Of a stretch of 64,000 nucleotides of DNA, positions 44,702 to 51,936 are shown piece by piece. The notes beneath the pieces were generated by a model that searched no databases, had not been told where the DNA came from, and saw only the letters and a list, made by a program, of their open reading frames with translations. The stretch comes from Alphaproteobacteria bacterium (GTDB lineage Bacteria; Myxococcota_A; UBA796; GCA-2862545). The DNA is taken from positions 62,001-126,000 of the forward strand of contig JACKET010000007.1 of the NCBI GenBank assembly GCA_020632875.1, given 5' to 3'. Position 1 is the stretch's first letter, and each line of letters starts with the position of its first letter. The translations under genes and the position numbers were made by a program.

Positions 44702-45544
44702 CTACGGCGTCGCCGCGAGGTCGCCCCACCGGACCCCCACGTCCGTCGCGCAGGGCGCGTAGGGCTCCCGGGTGTCGTCGTGGCTCCACACGAAGCCCGT
44801 CGCACCGCGCACCGGCACGCCGTCGCTCGTGAGCACCGCGCGCAGTCCGCACTCGCCGGCGACGAGGTGCCTCTCCACGCGGATGCCGTCGATGGCCTCG
44901 GCCGCGATCACCTCGACGTGCACGGTCGTCGGCCGCGCACCCGGCCACTGCACGACGAGGTCGGTGACGCCCGGCGTCACGCCGTTCAGCGCGAGCCGCC
45001 CGCCGCTCTCGACGTCCACCGCGAGCGCGTCGCCCGTGCGGATGTCGAGCTGCTCGGGGACGTGCCCGAGCAGGTCGCCCCGCGCGTCGAGCACTGCGTA
45101 TCCGACGGACTCCGTGCCCCCCTCGACCAGGAGGACCTCGGTGAGGACGGGCTGCTCGCCGATCATCGCCGCGATCGGGTCGACGAGCACGCCTCCCGCG
45201 GCCTTCGCCCAGCGCAGGTGGAGGTCGTCGCGCACGCCGTCCGCCTCGGCTCCGATCCACGCGCGCCCGGAGCCTTCGACCACGACGTGATCCTCGTCCC
45301 GGTGCAGGGCGATCGAGCGGGATCCGTCGAAGGTCGCCGGGCCTTCGGGCTCGGCGTCCTTCGCGAGGATCTCGCTGACGGCGAGGCGGGGCCGCGCGCC
45401 CTCGGCGAGCGGGGTCTCCGGGGTCCAGGGCCGGGTGCCGTCGAGGGTGGCGTCCGTGTCGAACCCGAGCTTCCCGCGCTCTCCGGCGAAGTCGTAGCAG
45501 GCGGTCAGTCCGAGGATTCCGAGCGTCAGGATGGCGATTCGCAT
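44702..45544 (-). CDS. Lipoprotein of unknown function
   Basis: The ATG at 45544 follows GGAGCC and begins a 280-residue protein with lipobox LGLTAC. The mature part is mostly beta-strand and contains two late cysteines. The longer open frame to 45619 has no features. No family is recognised; two Ig-like folds are possible from the strand pattern. Confidence 0.7.
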   Translation of the reverse strand: MRIAILTLGILGLTACYDFAGERGKLGFDTDATLDGTRPWTPETPLAEGARPRLAVSEILAKDAEPEGPATFDGSRSIALHRDEDHVVVEGSGRAWIGAEADGVRDDLHLRWAKAAGGVLVDPIAAMIGEQPVLTEVLLVEGGTESVGYAVLDARGDLLGHVPEQLDIRTGDALAVDVESGGRLALNGVTPGVTDLVVQWPGARPTTVHVEVIAAEAIDGIRVERHLVAGECGLRAVLTSDGVPVRGATGFVWSHDDTREPYAPCATDVGVRWGDLAATP

Positions 45545-45671
45545 GGTGGCTCCGTGGCAGGAGGGCAATGTCGGCGCCGGGTGTGGAGGTGCGGCGGGAG
45601 CGCCGTGAAGCGTGTGCAATCCCGATGTGAAAGCGGCGTGAACACGGATCGCGCCGGGTTAGTCAGGGCAG

Positions 45672-46529
45672 ATGCGTTGCCTCCTCCTCGTGCCGCTCGT
45701 CGCCGCCTGTGTCCCCGTCTCCACCGACACGGGGCTGCCCCCGCCGGCGACCCGTCCCGAAGACTCCGGCATCGTGTCGGGCGTGTCGCTGGGCGTGGTC
45801 GGGTACAACGTCGAGTCCGGCGACGCGGATCCCGATTTCGTCGCGACGAACATGGCCGACGTGCGAGGCGAGGCGATCTGGGGCTTCGCCGAGGCGGCGA
45901 ACCAGTCGTGGCTCGACACGTTCGCGGTCGCCGCGGCCGACGACGCGAGCCAGCACTTCCTCACCGTGCTCGGCACCACGGGGTTCTCCGACAGGCTCGG
46001 GCTCGTCTACGACGACAACGTCGTGCAGCTGCTCTCGAGCACCGAGCTCAACGAGATGAACATCGGCGGCACGGCGCGCGCGCCGCTCGTCGGGCACTTC
46101 CGCATCCGCTCGAACGGGGTCGAGCTCAAGGTCGTCGTGAACCACCTGTGGCGCACCGACGACGACGCGCGGCACGAGCAGGCCCGCATGCTGAACGAGT
46201 GGGCGGCCACCCAGACGCTGCCGCTCGTCGCGATCGGCGACTACAACTTCGACTGGTCGGTCGATGGCGGCGAGTCCGACCACGACGCCGGCTACGACCT
46301 GATGACGGCGAACAGCACGTGGGTCTGGGTGCGTCCCGACACGCTGATCGCGACGCAGTGCAGCTACTCCTTCAACGGCGTGCTCGACTTCGCGTTCGTC
46401 GCCAACGGCGCGAAGACCTGGGATGGCACGTCGGTGATCCTGTTCCCCGAGAACGTGCACTGCCAGGACTCGCCCGATCGCCCCGATCACCGGCCGGTGC
46501 GGGCCGATTTCTTCGTGCCCGACCCGTAG
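45672..46529 (+). CDS. Endonuclease/exonuclease/phosphatase-family lipoprotein
   Basis: The 285-residue product has a lipobox (LVAAC) and an EEP domain. GVVGYNVESGD marks the first strand, a Glu lies in IWGFAEAANQ, GDYNFDW is the metal and catalytic Asp-Asn motif, and PDHRPVRADF is the terminal His. The family hydrolyses phosphodiesters in nucleic acids or phospholipids. Surface attachment suggests breakdown of extracellular DNA or lipid. It ends just before the second repeat-rich spacer. Confidence 0.85.
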   Translation: MRCLLLVPLVAACVPVSTDTGLPPPATRPEDSGIVSGVSLGVVGYNVESGDADPDFVATNMADVRGEAIWGFAEAANQSWLDTFAVAAADDASQHFLTVLGTTGFSDRLGLVYDDNVVQLLSSTELNEMNIGGTARAPLVGHFRIRSNGVELKVVVNHLWRTDDDARHEQARMLNEWAATQTLPLVAIGDYNFDWSVDGGESDHDAGYDLMTANSTWVWVRPDTLIATQCSYSFNGVLDFAFVANGAKTWDGTSVILFPENVHCQDSPDRPDHRPVRADFFVPDP

Positions 46530-46586
46530 GGCTCGGACCGGCTCGGAGTGTCGGCGTCGTCGATCCCCGGATCTCGCACAGCGGGC

Positions 46587-46879
46587 CACAGCGGGCCACA
46601 GCGCTCTGTGGCGGAAGCAGTCGAGCTTCGAGCGTCTCAGGGCCTCACGCAGATGACGCAGAAGGACGCAGATGACGCAGAAACCAGGCCGTCACGGGTC
46701 GAGCGTCCTCGTGTCCCCGGTGCCACCCGAAGAGGAACGTCTCGGTGTTCGGGTCGACAGAGAGGGCCTGCCCGCGGACCGGAATCGTGACGCACCAGAG
46801 CAGGCGGTCGTTTCGGGCTGCTCGGGTGAGCGGGCCCGGTGAACGTGGCCCACACCTTCTGGCGCTGTGGCCCGCTGTG
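46587..46879. repeat. 18-bp perfect inverted repeat flanking copy C4
   Basis: CACAGCGGGCCACAGCGC at 46587-46604 is the exact reverse complement of GCGCTGTGGCCCGCTGTG at 46862-46879. The 257 bases between include the whole of copy C4. It could be terminal inverted repeats of a small element or the base of a large stem. Confidence 0.7.
46621..46830 (-). repeat. Dispersed repeat, copy C4
   Basis: This is the fullest reverse-strand copy. It has TCGAGCGTC-type outer bases, the complement of the TCTGCGT block, CCAGGCCGTCACGGGTCGAG, and CACCAGAGCAGGCGGTCG with GGGCTGCTCGGGTGAG at the end. Its interior matches C0 at the left window edge. Confidence 0.75.
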
Positions 46880-46966
46880 GTCGCTGTGCGTGATCCGAGC
46901 GGGGACGTGCTCCGGGCTGGACAGCGGCGGCCCATCCACGCCGTTACTTCTGCGTCACCTGCCCGA

Positions 46967-47016
46967 CTGGATGCGGATCCACGTTATGCGCAGCTTCAAC
47001 GACTGGAATCCGCTGG
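46967..47016 (+). repeat. Repeat unit A, second copy
   Basis: CTGGATGCGGATCC and CAGCTTCAACGACTGGAATC match position 127-176 with few changes. As there, it precedes a plus-strand copy of the main repeat. Confidence 0.65.
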
Positions 47017-47111
47017 AGTTTCGGCCTGGGACGGAGGTGGCCGGGTCGGACGGCACCTCTCCCCGACGTCGGAGGACGGGGGAGGACGGCGGCGGTCTGC
47101 TCACCTGAGCA

Positions 47112-47277
47112 GCCCGAAACGCCGGCCTGCTCTGGTGAGTTCCGGATCCGGTCCGCAAGGAGGCCCACTCGGCGCTCCGGGGACGCGAAGACGCTCGCCC
47201 CGCGACGGCCTCGTTTCTGCGTCATCTGCGTCCTTCTGCGTCATCTGCGTGAGGCCCTGAGACGCTCGGAGCCCGAT
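47112..47277 (+). repeat. Dispersed repeat, copy C5
   Basis: CCCGAAACGCCGGCCTGCTC, the CCCACTCGGCGCTCCGGGGA core and four TCTGCGT heptamers are shared with copy C1, which it matches almost base for base. Together with C4 it forms a head-to-head inverted pair about 280 bp apart. Confidence 0.75.
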
Positions 47278-47318
47278 GCCTTCGGAGACCAAGTGTGGAC
47301 GTGGGCCGATCGCGAGCG

Positions 47319-47654
47319 CTAGAACCCGATCACGTCGTTGCAGTCGGGCCCCACGTCGCCCGCGTTCCACTCGTCGCACGACGCGCGACGGATGTCGGCG
47401 TGGCACGAGCGCAGCTCTTCGAGATCGAGCTCGAGCCCCAACAGACCGCTGAAGCTCAGGAGGCCCTCGTAGAAGTCGGTGAGGTCGTCGACGCACTCCT
47501 GGAAGTCGTCGCCCCAGAGGTCGTCGAAGTCGTCGCGATCGCACTGCCGCTCCTTGCGGCACACGAGCTGAGCGGTGCGGTCGGGAGCGTTCTCTTCGGT
47601 CAGCGGCGCGCATGCGGGGAGGGTGATCGCGAGCAGGGGAAGGATCGTACGCAT
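47319..47654 (-). CDS. Small Cys-rich lipoprotein
   Basis: The ATG at 47654 follows GGAGAT and gives a 111-residue protein with lipobox TLPAC. Seven or so cysteines, as in VCRKERQC and CHADIRRASC, sit in an Asp/Glu-rich domain. The spacing and acidic character recall the lipoprotein at 23886. Function is unknown; extracellular, disulfide-stabilised binding modules of this kind are common in myxobacteria. Confidence 0.7.
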   Translation of the reverse strand: MRTILPLLAITLPACAPLTEENAPDRTAQLVCRKERQCDRDDFDDLWGDDFQECVDDLTDFYEGLLSFSGLLGLELDLEELRSCHADIRRASCDEWNAGDVGPDCNDVIGF

Positions 47655-47723
47655 CGGGGATCTCCGGAAACCGCCTCCTATCCGGTGCGACAGAAGTTGA
47701 CAGTGCAGCGTGACAGGAGGGGG

Positions 47724-47752
47724 TTGACGGTCGCGCCCGCTGCGACCAGAAT
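47724..47752 (+). promoter_or_regulatory. Possible sigma-70-type promoter of the second sigma-factor gene
   Basis: TTGACG and CAGAAT are separated by 17 bases about 160 bases before the proposed start codon. The -35 matches consensus at five of six positions and the -10 at four. It also predicts a long 5' leader. Confidence 0.45.
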
Positions 47753-47911
47753 TCGCATCTGATGTGGGGGTCGTGCGTTCGGGCATGGTCCCGATGAAGA
47801 TCGAGAGGCCGCGGCGCGCGGCACGACCGCCGCCGAGCCTGATTCTCTCTGACCCCTCGATTTCTTTCAGAATTTCGATTATTCGCAACCCAGCAACCCT
47901 GGAAGGACACC

Positions 47912-48913
47912 ATCGACGCCTTCGGACCAAGACAGAGCAAGTCGGAGCGTCTGACCGCCGAGGAAGAGAAGGAGATGGCTCGCGCCATCCGGCGCGCGGA
48001 AGACCGCGCGCGCGAGGCGGTGGTCGGTATCGAGGTCGCGGAGGCGTGCCTGCAGCGCAAGCCCGACCGCGCCGAGCGCACCCGTGCGGGCATGGTCGAT
48101 CGTCTCGAGAAGGCGGTCGAGTCCGTGTGGAAGGCTTCCAAGAAGAACGCCGAGCTCAAGGATCGCGCCCGCCAGGCCAAGGCGGCGTGGGCCGAGGCCG
48201 AGGCGCTCCGCTGGAAGCTCGCGATGAGCGGTCGTCGGATCGCCCATGGCGAAGCGCGCAAGCTCGCGGGCCCGTTCATGGACGAGCCCGACCTCGTACA
48301 AGAGGGCTACATCGGCCTTCTCCGCGCGGCCAAGCGCTTCGACCCCGACCGTGACATCCGGTTCTCCACCTACGCCCGCTGGTGGGTGCGCGCTCAGATG
48401 ACGCGCGCCATCGACCACACGGGCCGTCCGGTGCGACTCCCCGGGTGTGCGGTCGAGCAGACCCGCAACCTGCGCAAGGCCATCAAGCGCTTCGAGGCCG
48501 CTGGCGTCCCGTTCTCCGTGGGCGATCTGGCGGACGAGGTCGGCGTCGACAAGGCACGTGCCGAGTTCCTGCTCTCGCAGGGCAACACGGTCAGCCTCGA
48601 TCAGCCGGTCGACGGGGGCCCACGTCCCCGCTCCCTCGAGCACTTCCTGGCCGACGAGGATGCCACGCACCCCGACGACGAGGCGATCCATCAGCAAGAG
48701 ATCGGTCGCATGCTCCAGGCGTTCCACATGGTGCTCACCGAGCGCCACCGGTACGTCCTCACCCGGCGCTACGGGCTCGAAGACAACGAGTTCCGCACGC
48801 TGTCCGAGGTGGGCAAGGGCATGAACCTCTCCCGCGAGCGCGTGCGCCAGATCGAGCGCGAGGCCCTCATCCGCCTCCGCGAGCAGGCGAACATCCGCGA
48901 CGGCGTGAAGTAG
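47912..48913 (+). CDS. Sigma-70-family sigma factor, paralogue, probable ATC start
   Basis: The product from 47912 is 333 residues and matches the factor at 11349 throughout. Region 2 is DLVQEGYIGLLRAAKRFDP with FSTYARWWVRAQM, and region 4 has RYGLEDNEFRTL and SRERVRQIEREAL. Homology SKSERLTAEEEKE to the other factor's KRSERLTADEEKD lies upstream of the first ATG at 47975, so translation must begin earlier. Between the in-frame stop (47840) and 47975 there is no ATG, GTG or TTG. ATC at 47912 follows GGAAGGA at good spacing and is proposed as the start; CTG codons are less well placed. The start at 47975 is the conventional alternative. Confidence 0.85.
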   Translation: MDAFGPRQSKSERLTAEEEKEMARAIRRAEDRAREAVVGIEVAEACLQRKPDRAERTRAGMVDRLEKAVESVWKASKKNAELKDRARQAKAAWAEAEALRWKLAMSGRRIAHGEARKLAGPFMDEPDLVQEGYIGLLRAAKRFDPDRDIRFSTYARWWVRAQMTRAIDHTGRPVRLPGCAVEQTRNLRKAIKRFEAAGVPFSVGDLADEVGVDKARAEFLLSQGNTVSLDQPVDGGPRPRSLEHFLADEDATHPDDEAIHQQEIGRMLQAFHMVLTERHRYVLTRRYGLEDNEFRTLSEVGKGMNLSRERVRQIEREALIRLREQANIRDGVK

Positions 48914-48940
48914 CTCCGCCGCACGGGCTCCGGAACGACG

Positions 48941-48972
48941 AAGGCGCGCCGTCCACCCGGACAGCGCGCCTT
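48941..48972. terminator. Terminator hairpin between convergent sigma and sodB genes
   Basis: AAGGCGCGC and GCGCGCCTT pair perfectly over 9 bp around a 14-base loop, followed by CTCT. It lies in the 100-bp gap between the sigma-factor stop and the convergent sodB stop, so it can serve both. Confidence 0.6.
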
Positions 48973-49015
48973 CTCTGCGTCTGGACCCGCCCCGGAGGGC
49001 GGGCCGCCAGCGCGA

Positions 49016-49594
49016 CTACAGGTTCGCGTTCGCGAAGTCCCAGTTCACGAGCGCCCACCACCCGTTGATGTAGTCGGGGCGCGCGTTGCGGTAGTCGATG
49101 TAGTAGGCGTGCTCCCACACGTCGCAGGTGAGGATCGGCGTCTGACCGCTGGTGAGCGGGCAGCCGGCGTCGTGGGTCTGGACGATCTCGAGCTTGCCCG
49201 AGGCGTTCTTCACGAGCCATGCCCAGCCGGACCCGAAGTGGCCGCCCGCCGCGGCAGTGAACGCATCCTTGAACGCCGCGAAGCTGCCGAAGTCGCGGTC
49301 GATGGCCGCCTTGATCGCGCCCTTGGGCTCGCCGCCGCCGTTGGGCGACAGGCTGTTCCAGTAGAACGTGTGGTTGAAGACCTGGGCCGCGTTGTTGAAC
49401 ACGCCACCGGACGTGGTCTTGATGAGGTCTTCGAGGGACTTGCCCTTCAGGGACGCGTCGGCGTCGACGGCGGCGTTGAGCTTCGTGACGTAGCCCGCGT
49501 GGTGCTTGCCATGGTGGAAGGAGAGGGTCTCGGCCGAGATGTGCGGCGCGAGCGCGTCGTTGCTGTAGGGGAGAGCGGGCAGTGCGAAGGCCAT
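49016..49594 (-). CDS. sodB: Superoxide dismutase (Fe/Mn family, Fe-type)
   Basis: The 192-residue enzyme converts superoxide to oxygen and peroxide. Metal ligands are seen in SFHHGKHHAGY, FNHTFYWNS, TCDVWEHAYY. AGGHFGSGWAWL and NAAQVFNHTFYW point to the iron-type, cytoplasmic SodB branch. TGGAG precedes the ATG. It is a single gene, convergent with the sigma-factor gene; the terminator between them can serve both. Confidence 0.96.
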   Translation of the reverse strand: MAFALPALPYSNDALAPHISAETLSFHHGKHHAGYVTKLNAAVDADASLKGKSLEDLIKTTSGGVFNNAAQVFNHTFYWNSLSPNGGGEPKGAIKAAIDRDFGSFAAFKDAFTAAAGGHFGSGWAWLVKNASGKLEIVQTHDAGCPLTSGQTPILTCDVWEHAYYIDYRNARPDYINGWWALVNWDFANANL

Positions 49595-49685
49595 CGGGAG
49601 CTCCAGTTGGTTCAGGGAAAGGTGAGCACCTTAGTCGTGGCCATGGGCAGATTCAAACCTTCGTGCAGCGTTAGGCTGAGACGCG

Positions 49686-50774
49686 ATGATGGCGCGCATC
49701 CTCCTGCTGCTCATGGCCTGCATGGGCGCCGCGGCGGTGGTGTCGGAGGTGCTGCCCTTCGACGGGCCGGGCGGCTGGGTCGGGTTCGGCGCGGTGCTGC
49801 TCCCGATGGCGCTGCTCGTGATGACCGGAGACGACGACGGTGCGTGGCCCCTCGCGCTGCGTCGGCTCGGCTACGTGCTCCAGGCGATCCTCGCTCTGAT
49901 CGTGGCCGCGCTCGGCGGGACGCGCGGGGGCATGGCGCTCGGGTTCGCTGCGCTCACGGTCGTCTCGACGGCCCTGCTGCTCCCGATGCCGGGTCGGTCG
50001 TGGCTCCCGCCCGAGGACCTCGCGCGGCGCCGGCTGCGGGAGGGCCGGGCGCGGCCCGTCGATCTCGTGGTGATCGCCGGTGGAGACACGGTGTTCGTGG
50101 GCTGCGTGGGGATCGGGTTCACCGTCGCAGCGCTCACGCTGGGCATGCGGGACGATCCGGTGACCGGCGCGGTCATCGGCGCGTTCTTCGGGGCGGCCGC
50201 ACTGTTCGGTATCCAGCAGACCATCGAGGCCGTCAGCACCGAGCGTCCCGAGTGGGGTGGCCTCGCCAGGCGGCTCCAGCGCTCGGCCCTGTCGCTGTTC
50301 TCGCTCTCGCTGGTCGCGTTCCCGCTCGCCGACCTCGATGCGCCGCGGCTCGTGGCGTACGGCATCGCGGCCTTCGGGCTGCTCGGGCTCGTCGCCGTGG
50401 TGTTCGGTCGCACGCCGACGGCGGGGTCCGACACCCACTGGGTGGCGTCGCGCGACGGGCTCGTCGAGTTCTCGCCGCACGGCACGCGGTTGTTCGCGTG
50501 GGACGACGTGATGTCGGCCCGCGCGGACGGGGCCGGGGCCCGGGTCGAGGTGCGCGCGGGCGCGGTGCCCGAGGTGTACCGGCTGGGCGAGGGGCACGGC
50601 GGCCCGACGGAGTCGCTGTGGATTCCGCCCGAGCAGCTCGTGGGGGTCGAGCGCGACGCGTTCGTCGCGATGCTCGAGGCGGCCCGCTCGGATCCCGCGG
50701 TGCGCGCGCTGCTTCCGACGTTCGCGCACCCCGACGGCCCGCCGGAGGCCGTGCTCGCCGACCTCGACAGGTAG
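49686..50774 (+). CDS. Integral membrane protein of unknown function
   Basis: The 362-residue product has about seven membrane helices in the first 240 residues and a C-terminal soluble part (from about 255) with a VEFSPHGTRLFAWDDV stretch like a PH/bPH2-type beta domain. Two adjacent ATGs can start it (49686, 49689). No family is recognised. It lies upstream of a small gene 28 bp away. Confidence 0.7.
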   Translation: MMARILLLLMACMGAAAVVSEVLPFDGPGGWVGFGAVLLPMALLVMTGDDDGAWPLALRRLGYVLQAILALIVAALGGTRGGMALGFAALTVVSTALLLPMPGRSWLPPEDLARRRLREGRARPVDLVVIAGGDTVFVGCVGIGFTVAALTLGMRDDPVTGAVIGAFFGAAALFGIQQTIEAVSTERPEWGGLARRLQRSALSLFSLSLVAFPLADLDAPRLVAYGIAAFGLLGLVAVVFGRTPTAGSDTHWVASRDGLVEFSPHGTRLFAWDDVMSARADGAGARVEVRAGAVPEVYRLGEGHGGPTESLWIPPEQLVGVERDAFVAMLEAARSDPAVRALLPTFAHPDGPPEAVLADLDR

Positions 50775-50802
50775 ACTGCGCACAGAACTCCTGGAGACGC
50801 CC

Positions 50803-51063
50803 GTGAACTTCCGCTCCGACCTCGCCAAGCTCGTAGGGGGCCTCGATCCCACCCGTCACGCCGAAGAGATCGACAAGCTCACGCGCTGCCGGCGCGTCGA
50901 GGATCTCGAGATGCTCGCGGAGACCAACGGGGGCTGGCTCTCCAGCCGCCCGCGCGACCCGAGGGTGAAGCTCGTGCGTCACGGCACGGGCACGTTCCTC
51001 GTGGTGCAGTACGACGACGGCTGGTCGACGACGCTCTCGCAGGCGCCCTTCCGCAAGCGGTAG
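50803..51063 (+). CDS. Small soluble protein of unknown function
   Basis: The 86-residue product starts at GTG after TGGAGA. It has a Lys/Arg-rich helix (KLTRCRRVEDLEML) and a beta end (GTFLVVQYDDGW). No family is recognised; its length and ribosome site support expression. Confidence 0.6.
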   Translation: MNFRSDLAKLVGGLDPTRHAEEIDKLTRCRRVEDLEMLAETNGGWLSSRPRDPRVKLVRHGTGTFLVVQYDDGWSTTLSQAPFRKR

Positions 51064-51065
51064 GG

Positions 51066-51890
51066 CTACCCGCGGAAGAGGAACACGATGCCGATGCCCG
51101 CGCCCATTCCCGCGCAGGCCAGCACGACGAACAGGCCCGCGACCGCGATGTAGATCAGCATGTTGCTGCCGCCCGACGCGGGCTCGTCGAGCTCGTCGAA
51201 GTCGTCGCCGATGGGAGCGGCGGTGGGCTCGCTCTTCTTCTTCGTCGCCGGGGCCTTCGCGGCCGGCTCGCTCGACTTCTCTTCGTCGTCGTCGTCGAAC
51301 CAGTCGGCGGAGAACAGCGTGTCGGCGTTGCCCTTTCGCTTCGCGACCTCGGGGAGCACGTCGGGCTCGTTCTGCTTGGTCTGGGGCTTCGGCGCGTCGA
51401 TCTTCGGCGGCTCGGCCTTCGGCGGCTCGGCCTTCGGAGGCTCTGCGGCCTTCGGCTCGGGGTCGCCCATGGCGCCCTTCGCCGCGTCGGCCATCTCGTC
51501 GTCGAAGTCGAAGTCGGGGAGGATCGTGGGGTTGGCCGTGCGCGCGCGCGGCGGAGGCGGTGGCGCGGCCGCGGGGGGCGCCGGCTTCTCGGGCTCTTCG
51601 ATCATCTGCGGCGCGATCGGCTCGTCGAGCATCTGCGGCGGTGCAGGCTCGTCGGGCGCGGGCGTGGGTGGAGGGGGCGGAGCCGCGCCGGCGTTGCCGC
51701 CCGCGACCATCGCGCCCTCGGGCAGCCACGTGGCTTTTCCGCCCTGCGCCTTGGGATCTTCGGGAGCTGCCTGCGCCTTGCCGGTTTCCTCGTCGTCGTC
51801 CTCGAACCAGTCGGCCGAGAACAGGGTGTCGGCATTGCCGCGTCGCCGGGCGACTTCCGGCAGCTTCTCTTCGTCGTCTTTTCCGGACAA
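51066..51890 (-). CDS. C-terminally membrane-anchored acidic protein with a duplicated motif
   Basis: The 274-residue product starts at TTG (51890), seven bases after AGGAGG. A motif of about 23 residues occurs near the start and again near residue 180: LPEVARRRGNADTLFSADWF and LPEVAKRKGNADTLFSADWF, each followed by an acidic run. Between are Pro/Ala/Lys-rich linkers. A hydrophobic helix ends the protein, so the rest is cytoplasmic. No known family fits. The two motifs may bind the same partner twice. Confidence 0.7.
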   Translation of the reverse strand: MSGKDDEEKLPEVARRRGNADTLFSADWFEDDDEETGKAQAAPEDPKAQGGKATWLPEGAMVAGGNAGAAPPPPPTPAPDEPAPPQMLDEPIAPQMIEEPEKPAPPAAAPPPPPRARTANPTILPDFDFDDEMADAAKGAMGDPEPKAAEPPKAEPPKAEPPKIDAPKPQTKQNEPDVLPEVAKRKGNADTLFSADWFDDDDEEKSSEPAAKAPATKKKSEPTAAPIGDDFDELDEPASGGSNMLIYIAVAGLFVVLACAGMGAGIGIVFLFRG

Positions 51891-51936
51891 GGAACGTCCT
51901 CCTGGGCGGATTCTTGCACGAGGAGCGGGTTGAGTG

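Larger units (their letters stand above)
46530..47318. other. 789-bp repeat-rich spacer without genes
   Basis: It contains two dispersed-repeat copies in opposite orientation (46621-46830 and 47112-47277), repeat unit A (46967-47016) and an 18-bp inverted repeat enclosing the first copy (46587-46604 with 46862-46879). Open frames within it are repeat-derived. Nothing else is recognised. Confidence 0.75.

Noticed and set aside
47975..48913. Sigma-factor start at ATG 47975
   Set aside because: It would remove residues conserved with the paralogue. It is kept only as the conventional alternative.
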